A stretch of DNA of 64,000 nt, taken from contig DASRHP010000012.1 of the NCBI GenBank assembly GCA_035650475.1, positions 794,059 to 858,058 of the forward strand, in the 5' to 3' direction. The stretch is from Candidatus Binataceae bacterium. Its GTDB lineage: Bacteria; Desulfobacterota; Binatia; Binatales; Binataceae. The translations under genes and the position numbers were made by a program. Positions 18,323 to 26,679 of this stretch are shown one piece after another. The notes under the pieces are model-generated. The model had not been told where the DNA came from. It made no database searches and saw nothing but the letters and a program-made list of their open reading frames with translations. Each line of letters opens with the position of its first letter. The stretch's first letter is position 1.

Positions 18323-19621
18323 ATGCACATAATGTGGTTTACCGAACGGGCCTATCACCACGTCCCTGAGGACGAGGTGCTCAAGCTGCGCAGCTTCTTC
18401 GGCGTACCCAATAGATTTTTCGATCCCCAGAAGGGAGCACAGCTCCTTAATCAGTATCTCGACGAGAAGATCTACACCGACGAACTCGGCACCTTCGACG
18501 GCGTGATGCTCAACGAGCATCACGGCACCCCCTTCTGCATGGGTGCGGTGATGGACGTGGAGGCGGCGGTGCTCGCCAAGGTCACCAAGAAAGTCAGGAT
18601 CGTGCTGCTGGGCAACCCGCTGCCGGTGGTGCACAATCCGGTGCGCCTGGCCGAGGAGCTGGCGATGATCGATCTCATCTCGGGCGGACGGCTGGTGCCC
18701 GGATGGGTGCGTGGGGCGGGCAGCGAGCAGCTCGCCAACAATGCCAACCCGGCCTACAACCGCGAGTACTTCGAAGAGGCGCACGACCTCGTGATCGCGG
18801 CGTGGACGCGTCCGGGTCCTTTCCGATGGGAGGGCAAACACTTCAATTACCGCTTCGTCAACCCGTGGGTGCTGCCGCTCCAGAAGCCGCATCCGCCGAT
18901 CTGGATCCCCGGTCTCATCAGCCCGGAGACCGTGCGCTGGTGCGCCGAGCATCGCTATCCCTACGTCGCGCTGGCGACGATGCTCGAGCCGACGGTCGAA
19001 CTGTGGAAGATGTACACCGATCGCGCGGCCGAACTGGGCTATCAGGCAGGGCCGGAGAATTTCGGCTATCTCCAGCCGATCTTCGTCCATGAGACCGAAG
19101 CGAAAGCCGACGAAATGGGGCGCAACTTCCTCTACGGCGGCGGCTTTTCGCACTTCGCGCGCCCAGAGTGGATGTTTCCGCCGGGCTACAACTCCAAGGC
19201 CGCGACGCGCCGTCTGGCGAGCCTATACGCCAACCCCAATACCCCGGGGCTGTCGTTCGTCTCGCAGGACCACACCGAGGACTTGGACCAGCTGCGCAAG
19301 ACGATCTACGCGGCCTACGAGGGTTCCAAACAGAACCTTCAGATGATAACCGGCACGCCCAAGACCGTGATTCCGAAGCTCAAGAAGGTCTTGCAGGTGC
19401 TGCGGCCGGGAATCTTCTCGTTCTGGCTCGACGGTCCCGCCCCGGCCAAGGATCGGTTGACGTGCCTGAAGCTGCTCGGCACCGAGGTTATCCCGGCGCT
19501 GCGCGAGATCGGCAGAGAACTCGATCTGAAGGATCCGTTCGAGCGCAAGCCTGGTTCAGTGCCGCTGGGCCCGACTGGCAAGCCCGATTACATCGGGTCG
19601 CTGGAGGCGCTGAGCGCATAA
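18323..19621 (+). CDS. LLM class flavin-dependent oxidoreductase (first of a tandem pair)
   Basis: 432 residues, luciferase-like TIM barrel. Signatures: DGVMLNEHHGTPFCMG, VRIVLLGNPLPVVHNPVRLAEELAMIDLISGGRLVPGWVRG broken into its usual strands, and PPIWIPGLISPET. Family members use FMN or F420 to oxidise small organic substrates. It is close in sequence to the next gene along its whole length, which implies a duplication. The C-terminal ~150 residues are longer than in bacterial luciferase proper. GGAG lies 11 bases before the ATG. The hydrolase upstream is probably in the same unit. Confidence 0.9.
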   Translation: MHIMWFTERAYHHVPEDEVLKLRSFFGVPNRFFDPQKGAQLLNQYLDEKIYTDELGTFDGVMLNEHHGTPFCMGAVMDVEAAVLAKVTKKVRIVLLGNPLPVVHNPVRLAEELAMIDLISGGRLVPGWVRGAGSEQLANNANPAYNREYFEEAHDLVIAAWTRPGPFRWEGKHFNYRFVNPWVLPLQKPHPPIWIPGLISPETVRWCAEHRYPYVALATMLEPTVELWKMYTDRAAELGYQAGPENFGYLQPIFVHETEAKADEMGRNFLYGGGFSHFARPEWMFPPGYNSKAATRRLASLYANPNTPGLSFVSQDHTEDLDQLRKTIYAAYEGSKQNLQMITGTPKTVIPKLKKVLQVLRPGIFSFWLDGPAPAKDRLTCLKLLGTEVIPALREIGRELDLKDPFERKPGSVPLGPTGKPDYIGSLEALSA

Positions 19622-19633
19622 GGGTATGACGAC

Positions 19634-19665
19634 GTTTGCGGCGGGCCCTGCGGCCCGCCGCAAAC
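19634..19665 (+). terminator. Strong hairpin between the two LLM genes
   Basis: A perfect 14-bp inverted repeat (arms 19634-19647 and 19652-19665) with a four-base loop starts 12 bases after the stop of the first LLM gene. No T-run follows, so it may attenuate or protect mRNA ends rather than terminate fully. Confidence 0.5.
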
Positions 19666-19804
19666 CCCTCGTGCGCCCGCCCGTACGGGTTGACATTGGG
19701 CCGGCGGCGGGCGGATTGAGTGTTAGCGAAGGTTCGAGGTTGGAGATGCGGTAACCGCGACTACAAACGGGTGCGATGCAGGGTTCCCGGAGGGAGGTTT
19801 TGCG

Positions 19805-21115
19805 ATGCACATAATGTACTTCACCGAGCGGCCGTACATTTACGTTCCCGAGGACGAGGTGCTCAAGATCCAGAGCTTCTTCGGCGTGCCCAACCGCCAT
19901 TTCGATCCGCAAAAGGGTGCGCAGCTCCTCAACGAGTACCTCGACGACAAAGTGATGGCGGAGGAGTTGGGCTTCGACGGCGTGATGCTCAACGAGCATC
20001 ACGGCACCCCCTTCTGCATGGGCGCAGTGATGGACATGGAGGCCTCAATCCTCGCGCGCATCACCAAGAAGGTCCGCATCGTGCTCCTCGGCAATCCGCT
20101 GCCCATCGTGCATAACCCGCTGCGCCTGGCCGAAGAGCTTGCGATGATCGACATGGTCTCGGGCGGACGGCTGGTGCCCGGATGGGTGCGCGGGGCGGGC
20201 AGCGAGCAGCTCGCCAACAATGCCAACCCGGCCTACAATCGCGAATACTTCAACGAAGCGCACGATCTCGTGATCGCGGCGTGGACGCGTCCCGGGCCGT
20301 TTCGATGGGAGGGCAAGCACTTCCACTACCGCTTCGTCAATCCGTGGGTGCTGCCGGTTCAGAAACCCCATCCGCCGATCTGGATTCCCGGCCTCGTCAG
20401 CCCCGAGACCCTGCTCTGGTGCGCCAAGCATCGCTACCCATACCTGGCGCTGGCGACCTACCTCGAACCGACCGTCGAGTGCTGGAACATCTACACGCAG
20501 GCCGCGGCAAAGGAGGGCTATCAGGCGGGCACTGAGAACTTCGGTTACCTCCAGAAAGTCTTCGTCGCCGAGACCGAGGCCAAGGCGCAGGAGTTGGGCA
20601 AGGCTGACCTTTACGCTGGCGGCCTGACCCATTTCGCGCGCGGCGAATGGATGTTTCCGCCGGGCTACAACTCCAAGGAAGCGACGCGGCGGATGGCGCG
20701 CCAGTTCAGCGATCCCAACAATCCCAACGGACCCGCGCTGTTCCAGTCGCTCGAGGGCGAGGTGGACGTCGAGGCGCTGCGCAAGTCGATCTACGCCGGC
20801 TATGAAGGCGCGCAAAAAGCCAACCAGCTCATCGTCGGCACCCCTAAAACAGTCATTCCCAAACTCAAGCACATCCTCGATGTGCTGCGGCCGGGCATTT
20901 TCGCCTTCTGGCAGAACGACGGCCCGATCCCGACCGAGGCGCGGCGCACCAGCATGCGCCTCATCGCACAGGAAGTGATCCCAGCGCTGCGCGAGCACGC
21001 AAAGAAGCTGGACCTGAAGGATCCCTTCGAGCGCAAGCCGGGCTCGACGCCGCTGCCTGCATCGGGAAAGCCCGAGCCGGTGGCGCACGCCGAAGCGCTG
21101 GCGGCATTGGCGTAG
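19805..21115 (+). CDS. LLM class flavin-dependent oxidoreductase (second of a tandem pair)
   Basis: 436 residues. It shares almost every block with the gene at 18323, such as DGVMLNEHHGTPFCMGAVMD, GSEQLANNANPAYNREYF and GTPKTVIPKLK, and differs mainly in loops and the C-terminus (PLPASGKPEPVAHAEALAAL). It is a luciferase-like monooxygenase using FMN or F420. GGGAGGTTTTGCG precedes the ATG, a good ribosome site. An intrinsic terminator follows its stop, so the transcript of the hydrolase and two LLM genes probably ends there. Confidence 0.9.
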   Translation: MHIMYFTERPYIYVPEDEVLKIQSFFGVPNRHFDPQKGAQLLNEYLDDKVMAEELGFDGVMLNEHHGTPFCMGAVMDMEASILARITKKVRIVLLGNPLPIVHNPLRLAEELAMIDMVSGGRLVPGWVRGAGSEQLANNANPAYNREYFNEAHDLVIAAWTRPGPFRWEGKHFHYRFVNPWVLPVQKPHPPIWIPGLVSPETLLWCAKHRYPYLALATYLEPTVECWNIYTQAAAKEGYQAGTENFGYLQKVFVAETEAKAQELGKADLYAGGLTHFARGEWMFPPGYNSKEATRRMARQFSDPNNPNGPALFQSLEGEVDVEALRKSIYAGYEGAQKANQLIVGTPKTVIPKLKHILDVLRPGIFAFWQNDGPIPTEARRTSMRLIAQEVIPALREHAKKLDLKDPFERKPGSTPLPASGKPEPVAHAEALAALA

Positions 21116-21140
21116 GCTGCGAATTGCGACTGGATATCGG

Positions 21141-21176
21141 GGCGGCGGGGCACATGGCGCCTCGCCGCCTTTTTTT
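21141..21176 (+). terminator. Intrinsic terminator after the LLM pair
   Basis: An 11-bp stem (21141-21151 with 21159-21169, one G-T pair) with a 7-base loop is followed directly by seven T. It stands 25 bases after the stop of the second LLM gene. Confidence 0.85.
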
Positions 21177-21207
21177 CAGGGTGGGCAGGATTAGCTCTGG
21201 TTCCGCT

Positions 21208-21222
21208 GATTTTGCTATAAAA
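21208..21222 (+). promoter_or_regulatory. Candidate extended -10 promoter of the small secreted protein
   Basis: TGCTATAAAA gives an extended -10 (TG, one base, TATAAA) about 50 bases before the GTG at 21272. No good -35 is seen, which extended -10 promoters tolerate. The same ten bases occur before ino1 at 57932. Confidence 0.4.
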
Positions 21223-21271
21223 ACCGCTTATCTTCACCTGAATAGGCCTTAGAGCTAGGAGAAAAGCGTAA

Positions 21272-21721
21272 GTGCAACGATTAGCAAAAAACTCGATGGT
21301 GGCGGCGGCAATACTTTGCGCTGGCTTGCTTTTGCGCCCAGCTCTCGCGTCGGCTGTGACCTTCGGCGACGCGACCCTCAACGGAACATACGCTTTCCAG
21401 TTCAACAAGTTTGGAACGTGTCCGAACATCGCTGTGATCGTCGGAGTGTTTGACTTCAACGGCAGCGGAAACGTGACCGCCAACTTTACGGTTTTCAACA
21501 GCAACAAGGGAGGCGCCGGCCCTAAGACCTCGACCGGGAGCGCCTCTGGCACCTACACGGTAAATCCCGACGGGACCGGCGTCATACAGTTCAGCTCGTC
21601 GGGCTCGCCGAAGTTTGCGTTTGTGATAGACAGCTCAGCGTCAGTCCCGCGGCTCGAGTTGATCACTACCAATCTCGGGTCGTCGAGCTGCGCCGAGAGC
21701 GGCTACGCGATCCAACAGTAG
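21272..21721 (+). CDS. Small secreted protein of unknown function
   Basis: 149 residues. A signal peptide (SMVAAAILCAGLLLRPALASA) precedes a beta-rich, Gly/Ser/Thr/Asn-rich mature part with two cysteines (GTCPN and SSCAES) that could pair. GTFDFNGSG-like turns (VFDFNGSGNVTANF, then GSASGTYTVNPDGTGVIQF) look like repeated beta-hairpins; such proteins are common as uncharacterised exported proteins in soil bacteria. The GTG start has AGGAG at 21257-21261. It stands after a terminator, so it is its own unit. Confidence 0.65.
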   Translation: MQRLAKNSMVAAAILCAGLLLRPALASAVTFGDATLNGTYAFQFNKFGTCPNIAVIVGVFDFNGSGNVTANFTVFNSNKGGAGPKTSTGSASGTYTVNPDGTGVIQFSSSGSPKFAFVIDSSASVPRLELITTNLGSSSCAESGYAIQQ

Positions 21722-21749
21722 CGCGCCGCGCGCCGGCCGCTCGTCGCGC

Positions 21750-22478
21750 TCAGCGCGGCGGGTGGGTCGTGAAGACGAAGGCGACGTTGCGCTGCGCCTG
21801 CGGCGTAACGATCGCGATCGGAGCTGAGTTCTTCTCGAGCAGCGCGAGGTTCGCGTGCGCCGGCTGATAGTCGGGCGCGTCGTGAATCAGCGCCCGCCAT
21901 TGCGCCGCTGCGTCGGCGTAGTCACCGCGGCGCGCCGCGATCACCGCGAGCATGTTGCGCGCGTCGAGCTGCGAGGGATCGAGCACCAGCGAGGCGAGGA
22001 TCTGCTGCTGAGCCCTAGCCAACATCCCCTGCCGTTCGTACACCAGGCCCAGGTTGAAGTGCGCTTCGGGATGGCCGGGACCGGCCAGCACGGCCATCTG
22101 GAGTGCGTCGCGCGCGGCGTTCAGATCGCCATGATCGAGTTCGGCAAGCCCGAGGTTAAGAAACAGGTCCCAGTTCGTCAGGCCGAGGGCCAGCGCCTCG
22201 CGATACTCGCGCAGCTCTCCAGCACGATCGCCGAGCATCCCGTAGGCGTAACCGAGATGATAGTGGACAAGCGCGTCGTCGGGACGCTTGACGAGCAGCT
22301 CGCGATGAAGCCGGGCGGCCTCGGGGTAGTCCTCTTCGCCCAGAAAAAAGTCCGCGTTGGGATCGCAAATCTCTTGCGAGATCGCGGCCGCCGAGGCGAC
22401 CGTCGGAACTTCGATTCCGATACCCACCGCAACAACCACCATCACCGCCGCAGCAACTAAAAGCGGGGTGCGTTTCAC
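21750..22478 (-). CDS. Exported tetratricopeptide repeat protein
   Basis: 242 residues. After an N-terminal signal or anchor (LLVAAAVMVVVAVGIGIEV) come about four TPR units: ALVHYHLGYAYGMLGD, WDLFLNLGLAELDHGD, PEAHFNLGLVYERQGM and LDARNMLAVIAARRGD, with a last YQPAHANLALLEK. TPR proteins scaffold other proteins; the partner is unknown. A PRQ-like C-terminus (NVAFVFTTHPPR) is not recognised. It is convergent with the small secreted protein. Confidence 0.8.
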   Translation of the reverse strand: MKRTPLLVAAAVMVVVAVGIGIEVPTVASAAAISQEICDPNADFFLGEEDYPEAARLHRELLVKRPDDALVHYHLGYAYGMLGDRAGELREYREALALGLTNWDLFLNLGLAELDHGDLNAARDALQMAVLAGPGHPEAHFNLGLVYERQGMLARAQQQILASLVLDPSQLDARNMLAVIAARRGDYADAAAQWRALIHDAPDYQPAHANLALLEKNSAPIAIVTPQAQRNVAFVFTTHPPR

Positions 22479-22870
22479 GGTTTTTCTCCTGACCAGCCGA
22501 CGGGACTGGACGGTCAGGTGAGCAATTTACGCGCCATTCACAAGGATCGTCGCAAGTCTCACGAGTTGAAGCAAGCGGTATGCGCGGATTGACCCGCGCG
22601 CGCCCCAATTGGGGCAAGTATTCCGCCGATGCGCCCGGCGAGTTGCGAAAGCCCCCTCGATCTGCAAACAAATCGCGCCCGCCCGACAGGCTGGCCGAGC
22701 TTCGGTCGGCCGACCGGCTTGCCTTCCTGCGCGACGTGTTCGCGCTCGCCGGGCGTCGTCTGCCCGGTCAATAAATCAGCCGCGCGGGCGTGTTTCACGT
22801 CTATCGGCGCGCGGCAATTAAGCCTATAGTCTGGGAGTCTCCAGCCGGAGGCTCGGAGGAGCAGGCGGCG
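22479..22870. other. Intergenic region upstream of the TPR gene
   Basis: About 390 bases. Open frames here on either strand lack family features and good ribosome sites. A possible plus-strand -10 (TATAGT near 22826) lies ahead of the small ORF at 22871. Nothing else is supported. Confidence 0.45.
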
Positions 22871-23143
22871 GTGGCGACGAGCCGAGGAGCGACGAACCGA
22901 GGACTCAGCGCCAAGGTTGTGCCGATCGCGCACGGCCGTATTGCCGCCCATCGCGGCACGCCGCGTCGCGCCCGCGCCGCACTCGGGACACCCCGCCTGC
23001 GCGCCATACGTGGCGGCCTGCGCGATGCGCCGAGCCGCGTCACTCCGGCGTGGATATGTATTGCCTCGCTGGTGGCAGTGACGATGTGGCCGTCGGCGGC
23101 GGTGTTGCTCGCCAAGCTCGCGCTGCGAATGTTCCGTGGGTAG
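22871..23143 (+). CDS. Possible small protein with a C-terminal membrane segment
   Basis: 90 residues from a GTG that has GGAGGA at 22855-22860 ten bases upstream. The N-terminal two thirds are Arg/Ala rich, and the C-terminus (WICIASLVAVTMWPSAAVLLAKLAL) could cross the membrane once. No family is recognised and the composition could arise by chance in GC-rich DNA. It ends 36 bases before the tRNA-Gly remnant. Confidence 0.3.
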   Translation: MATSRGATNRGLSAKVVPIAHGRIAAHRGTPRRARAALGTPRLRAIRGGLRDAPSRVTPAWICIASLVAVTMWPSAAVLLAKLALRMFRG

Positions 23144-23178
23144 CGCCGTCGAGCGTCGCCGAGCCGAGGCGGAATTTT

Positions 23179-23248
23179 TGGAGCAGACGACCGGGGTCGA
23201 ACCGGCGACGCTTGGGAAGCTGGCATTCTAACGCTGAATTACGCCCGC
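23179..23248 (-). pseudogene. Degenerate tRNA-Gly(CCC) copy
   Basis: Aligned with the intact tRNA-Gly at 25801-25875 this 70-base segment, including the CCA end, differs by three substitutions and lacks five bases (TGGAC on the minus strand) that form the 3' side of the anticodon stem. The acceptor could still pair through two G-U pairs, but the anticodon arm cannot fold. The copy is in the same orientation as the intact gene. It is best seen as a remnant of a duplication or of an attachment site. Confidence 0.85.
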
Positions 23249-24159
23249 CGGACTCGTGGTAAGGCCCGTGGGCAGCTTCTGGAGCAGAGCGACATATTCG
23301 GTAATCGGGGATTCGCTAATATGTCCTGCAAAAGGGCGGTAACCTCTTCAGCCGCTTCGTAGGTTACCCAATGACCCGCTCCAGCAACCACGCGCAAGTC
23401 GAGATCGGGTTGAGCCGAAGCCAGCACTCGCCGATAAGCGTCCAGCCGCGGACCCATAATCGCGTCGTAACTTCCCGAGATACCTGCGATGCGCGCTCGA
23501 ATTGCCGGCAGGGCGTGCAGCAAGATACCCGAGGCTGGAATAGTTCCGGATTTAAAACGCGCCCGGCGGATGTTCTCTATCTGCAAGAAAACAGCAAGCT
23601 CGTCAACCTTCCGTGGATCAGCGATCATCAAAATGCGCAAGTTCTCACCATGCACTCGCTCGAGATCGGCGCGCGTCATGTCCGGCCGTGGTTGCAGCAG
23701 CTGTAGAGGCGGTGCACTGCCAAGCCCCAACCCGCCCGCTCCAAGCAGAACCAGCGTGCGGACACGATATTCCAACCGCGCAGCGACGAGCCCCGCGATA
23801 ATCCCACCAAATGAGAAGCCGGCCATATCGAATTCCATTGGCGGTGGCACGAGGGTGTTGAGCCCGCAAGCCAGCAAATCAGCGAGCACGTCCGCCGTGT
23901 GTGGTTCAGGCGGCGTATCCGAATCCCCGAATCCGGGCATGTCGGGGGCGATCACGCGGAAACTTCTAGCGAGCGGCACGATGTTTCGAATCCAGTGGGT
24001 CCATGAGCCGCTGGCCCCATGAAGGAGTATGAGCGGCCTGCCGCTTCCCCAGACTCGCCAGACCATAGAGCCGGCGCCGCATGGCGTGAGTTCGCGTATC
24101 GCCAGAGACTCAATCCTCGATACTGAGGCCGAGGGGCTTTCCGGCGCCTCAGGAATCAT
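23239..24159 (-). CDS. Alpha/beta hydrolase inside the tRNA-bounded segment
   Basis: 306 residues. LILLHGASGSWTHW (oxyanion), VIAPDMPGFGDSDTP, MAGFSFGGIIAG (nucleophile Ser) and VVAGAGHWVTYEAAEE (catalytic His) form an alpha/beta hydrolase close to meta-cleavage product hydrolases and similar small-molecule esterases. The natural end is probably near LLQDILANP; the last ~20 residues look non-native, and the stop TAA is supplied by the 5' end of the tRNA-Gly remnant. Codon use is less GC-biased than in neighbours. It lies 144 bases after the SDR gene on the same strand. Confidence 0.85.
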   Translation of the reverse strand: MIPEAPESPSASVSRIESLAIRELTPCGAGSMVWRVWGSGRPLILLHGASGSWTHWIRNIVPLARSFRVIAPDMPGFGDSDTPPEPHTADVLADLLACGLNTLVPPPMEFDMAGFSFGGIIAGLVAARLEYRVRTLVLLGAGGLGLGSAPPLQLLQPRPDMTRADLERVHGENLRILMIADPRKVDELAVFLQIENIRRARFKSGTIPASGILLHALPAIRARIAGISGSYDAIMGPRLDAYRRVLASAQPDLDLRVVAGAGHWVTYEAAEEVTALLQDILANPRLPNMSLCSRSCPRALPRVRRA

Positions 24160-24303
24160 AACAGAAGCCCTCCTATCGCTATTACTCAGACGAGGCGCGA
24201 AGACACGGGAACCTGACAGCGGCGGGCACAGGCCTCGGCAAACTCGCCTGGATCGTCCGACTGCACTTCTGCATGTTTTATCGCTGTAGGTGCGGCCTCT
24301 GCA

Positions 24304-25101
24304 TTAGTGCATGCTCAGGCCTCCGCAGACTGCGATCGCTTGCCCCGTGATACTCCTGGCGCCCTCGCTTGCCAGGTACCCTGCCATTTCGGCGATTTCT
24401 TCCGGCTCGATAAGTCTTCGAAGCGCGCTGCCCGAGACAGAGCGTTGCGCAAACGCCTCGATGTCCATCCCGCTCTTTTCCGCGAGCTTCCCTATTCCCG
24501 CGGGGCTTATTGTCCATCCTGAACGCGTCGCGCCGGGGCAAATCGCGTTGCACGTAATGCCGTATCGTCCGACTTCCAGAGCCAGCGTGCGCGTAAAGCC
24601 AATCACGCCGTGCTTAGCGGCTGCATATGCTCCAAGTTTTGGCATACCCATGAGTCCGCCGACTGACGCTATATTGATTACGCGGCCGCTTTGGCGTTCC
24701 ACCATGTGTGGTAGCAATGCTTTGGTGAAATACCAGACCGCATTTAGATGAACGTTGATGTTGTCAAACCAGCACTCGTCGTCCATCTCGAGGAAGGTCC
24801 GGTAGTCAGGCACGGCACCTCCGCCGGCGTTGTTCACGAGGATATCGATTTTGCCCAATTGTTTGAGTGCACTCTCGGCAGTGACAAATGCTTCTTTCTT
24901 CACAGCAACATCGCACCGTTGGAACCAGCATCGTCGGCCGAGCGTTTTCACTTCGTCCGCGACAGCCGCCAAATCGCTTTCGTTGCGCGCGCAGATCGCG
25001 ATGTCGGCGCCTTCACGCGCATAGGTGAGCGCAATCGCGCGCCCAATTCCTCGGCTACCGCCGGTAATAAAGGCAGTCTTGCCTCGCAAATACATGATCA
25101 T
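24304..25101 (-). CDS. SDR family oxidoreductase
   Basis: 265 residues. TGGSRGIGRAIA binds the NAD(P) phosphate, NNAGGG follows, and the catalytic Ser, Tyr and Lys are in INIASVGG and YAAAKHGVIGFTR; NAICPGATRSGW is the usual segment after the active site. The C-terminal SITGQAIAVCGGLSMH fits the classical 3-oxoacyl reductase-like group. With the neighbouring hydrolase it could form a short catabolic pathway. Its composition is distinctly less GC-rich than the core genes, in line with transfer. ATG at 25101 or 25095 may be used. Confidence 0.9.
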   Translation of the reverse strand: MIMYLRGKTAFITGGSRGIGRAIALTYAREGADIAICARNESDLAAVADEVKTLGRRCWFQRCDVAVKKEAFVTAESALKQLGKIDILVNNAGGGAVPDYRTFLEMDDECWFDNINVHLNAVWYFTKALLPHMVERQSGRVINIASVGGLMGMPKLGAYAAAKHGVIGFTRTLALEVGRYGITCNAICPGATRSGWTISPAGIGKLAEKSGMDIEAFAQRSVSGSALRRLIEPEEIAEMAGYLASEGARSITGQAIAVCGGLSMH

Positions 25102-25373
25102 TTACCTCTCGCGGGAGAGTTCGAAGCCAATGCCCGCGTCTAATGCTTTAAATATGCCCCCATTACCGATGTGAATTGCGGAGCTAACCCGCCAACTCGA
25201 TTCGCCGGTTCCATTCGTTGTCTGCATGCATACGGCTGTAACACCCGTATGACAGTCAATGTGAAATTGCGCACAAACTGACCCCGCTCACGGCGACGCC
25301 TGGAGTTCTGCAAACCTGGTGGTGTTCTTTCACATTCGTGCGTTCGAGGTATTACAGCGCGCAGGCTAGTGAG

Positions 25374-25651
25374 ATGATTTCGGATCCGATTCCTGCGAAA
25401 TTCGATTCACCACGAGCGTGGCTTATGGTCGCCGCGGCTTCTACGTGGTCTTCGGAGTCAGTCACAGTTTCGGCGTCTTTTTCGAACCGATGGCCGCGGA
25501 ATTCCACGAGAGCCGCGCGGCCACTTCGGCGCTCTTCTCGATCACCGGTTTCATCAGCTACATGCTCGCGTCGGTGACGGCTTCGTACGCGGCGATCACT
25601 TGTTGGACGCTGAGCTACGCGTACCGGCCGTCGGTCCCGCATGCCTCTTGA
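25374..25651 (+). pseudogene. Broken N-terminal fragment of an MFS transporter
   Basis: Two frames are needed to read it. From the ATG at 25374 it gives an N-terminus ending WLMVAAA; after about 25440 the sense continues in another frame as FYVVFGVSHSFGVFFEP then SRAATSALFSITGFISYMLASVT, which matches the first and second helices of monocarboxylate-type MFS carriers. After that the similarity stops. So there is a frameshift and a 3' deletion. It lies divergent from the SDR gene in the tRNA-bounded segment, and might once have imported the substrate of the SDR and hydrolase. Confidence 0.6.
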
Positions 25652-25800
25652 TGAAACCTCCGCCTCCTCTCCGATTGAACTCGGCCGCAGGGGCGCCGGA
25701 CGATGGGGGCGTTGTCCGAATAGAGTATAGACCGGCACCAACACCGGCACCGGCCGGTAGCATCGTCTTCCTAAAAATCAACCAAGCTCTTGGGAGAGAA

Positions 25801-25875
<75 letters not shown>

Positions 25876-25927
25876 CCGCCCTGAAGTCTAGGGTCGGCGT
25901 CCGTCAGTGTCAAATCGCCGAGCGCCG

Positions 25928-26545
25928 CTACCAGTAGCGCACGCGGCCAACGTCGACGTGGACGAAATCCGAGCGCGGGTAGTAACCAACGCCACCGCCG
26001 CGCATTGCCACCGCCGCCCGATGCACCTCTTCGAGCGTACGCTCGGGCACCCGGAAGTCCAGCGCCATCGCGTCCACGTGCAGGCTGTGGCGGGCGACGC
26101 CGCGGCTGTGCGCCGCCAGCATCGCGTTGGTCTGTGGCGTGCGATAGCCGGAGATTACCGCGATCTCGCCCTCGGTGCCGAGACGGCGCCGGATCGCGAC
26201 GACGAGATCGAGCAGCCCCGGATGGATCGGCTTGATCGCGTTCTGGCGAAAGTCGCGCAGGATGTAGTTGATCGCGTCGAGCGCCTGGCCGACGTAGCGG
26301 CCACTTTCGTAGTACACCGCGTCGAGCCGCTCGCCCGTGTGCAGGTTGAACAGGCGCAGCCTGCGCGGCGTGCGCGGCGCGCTCAGCGCGGCGAGCGCGC
26401 TTGCCGGCGCCAGCGCGGCGGTCGCGCCCGCGATAGCGGCGGTCCGGATGAAGCGCCGCCGGCTGACGGCCTGCTTCGAAGATTCGAGCGCGGATTTCAG
26501 CGTGAGTCCCGGTGCGAGCGGATCGCGGTGCGGCACCTCACTCAT
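25928..26545 (-). CDS. YcbK/DUF882 family murein-related protein with Tat signal
   Basis: 205 residues. SRRRFIRTAAIAGATAAL is a twin-arginine signal. The mature part has VISGYRTPQTNAML, then HSLHVDAMALDFRV and FVHVDVGRVRYW, the M15-like zinc ligands (His, Asp, His) of the DUF882/YcbK family, related to MepK L,D-endopeptidase. It probably trims peptidoglycan cross-links in the periplasm. It sits right beside the tRNA-Gly gene. Start uncertain between the ATG at 26545 and later codons; the Tat motif fixes that the N-terminus is at least this long from residue 28. Confidence 0.85.
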   Translation of the reverse strand: MSEVPHRDPLAPGLTLKSALESSKQAVSRRRFIRTAAIAGATAALAPASALAALSAPRTPRRLRLFNLHTGERLDAVYYESGRYVGQALDAINYILRDFRQNAIKPIHPGLLDLVVAIRRRLGTEGEIAVISGYRTPQTNAMLAAHSRGVARHSLHVDAMALDFRVPERTLEEVHRAAVAMRGGGVGYYPRSDFVHVDVGRVRYW

Positions 26546-26679
26546 TCGAGTCCAATCCCCCCGAACAAAATCGGATCTCGCCCGGCCGCAGTGGCGCGAG
26601 GTTGGAGCCCGCCGAGGCGATGCGGTAGTTTACTACCTTCCACCGGCGGGGTGCGCAATACCCCCGCGCTTACGGCGCG

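Noticed and set aside
22559..22951. 130-residue minus-strand frame upstream of the TPR gene
   Set aside because: Composition is Arg/Gly/Ala rich with no ribosome site or family pattern.
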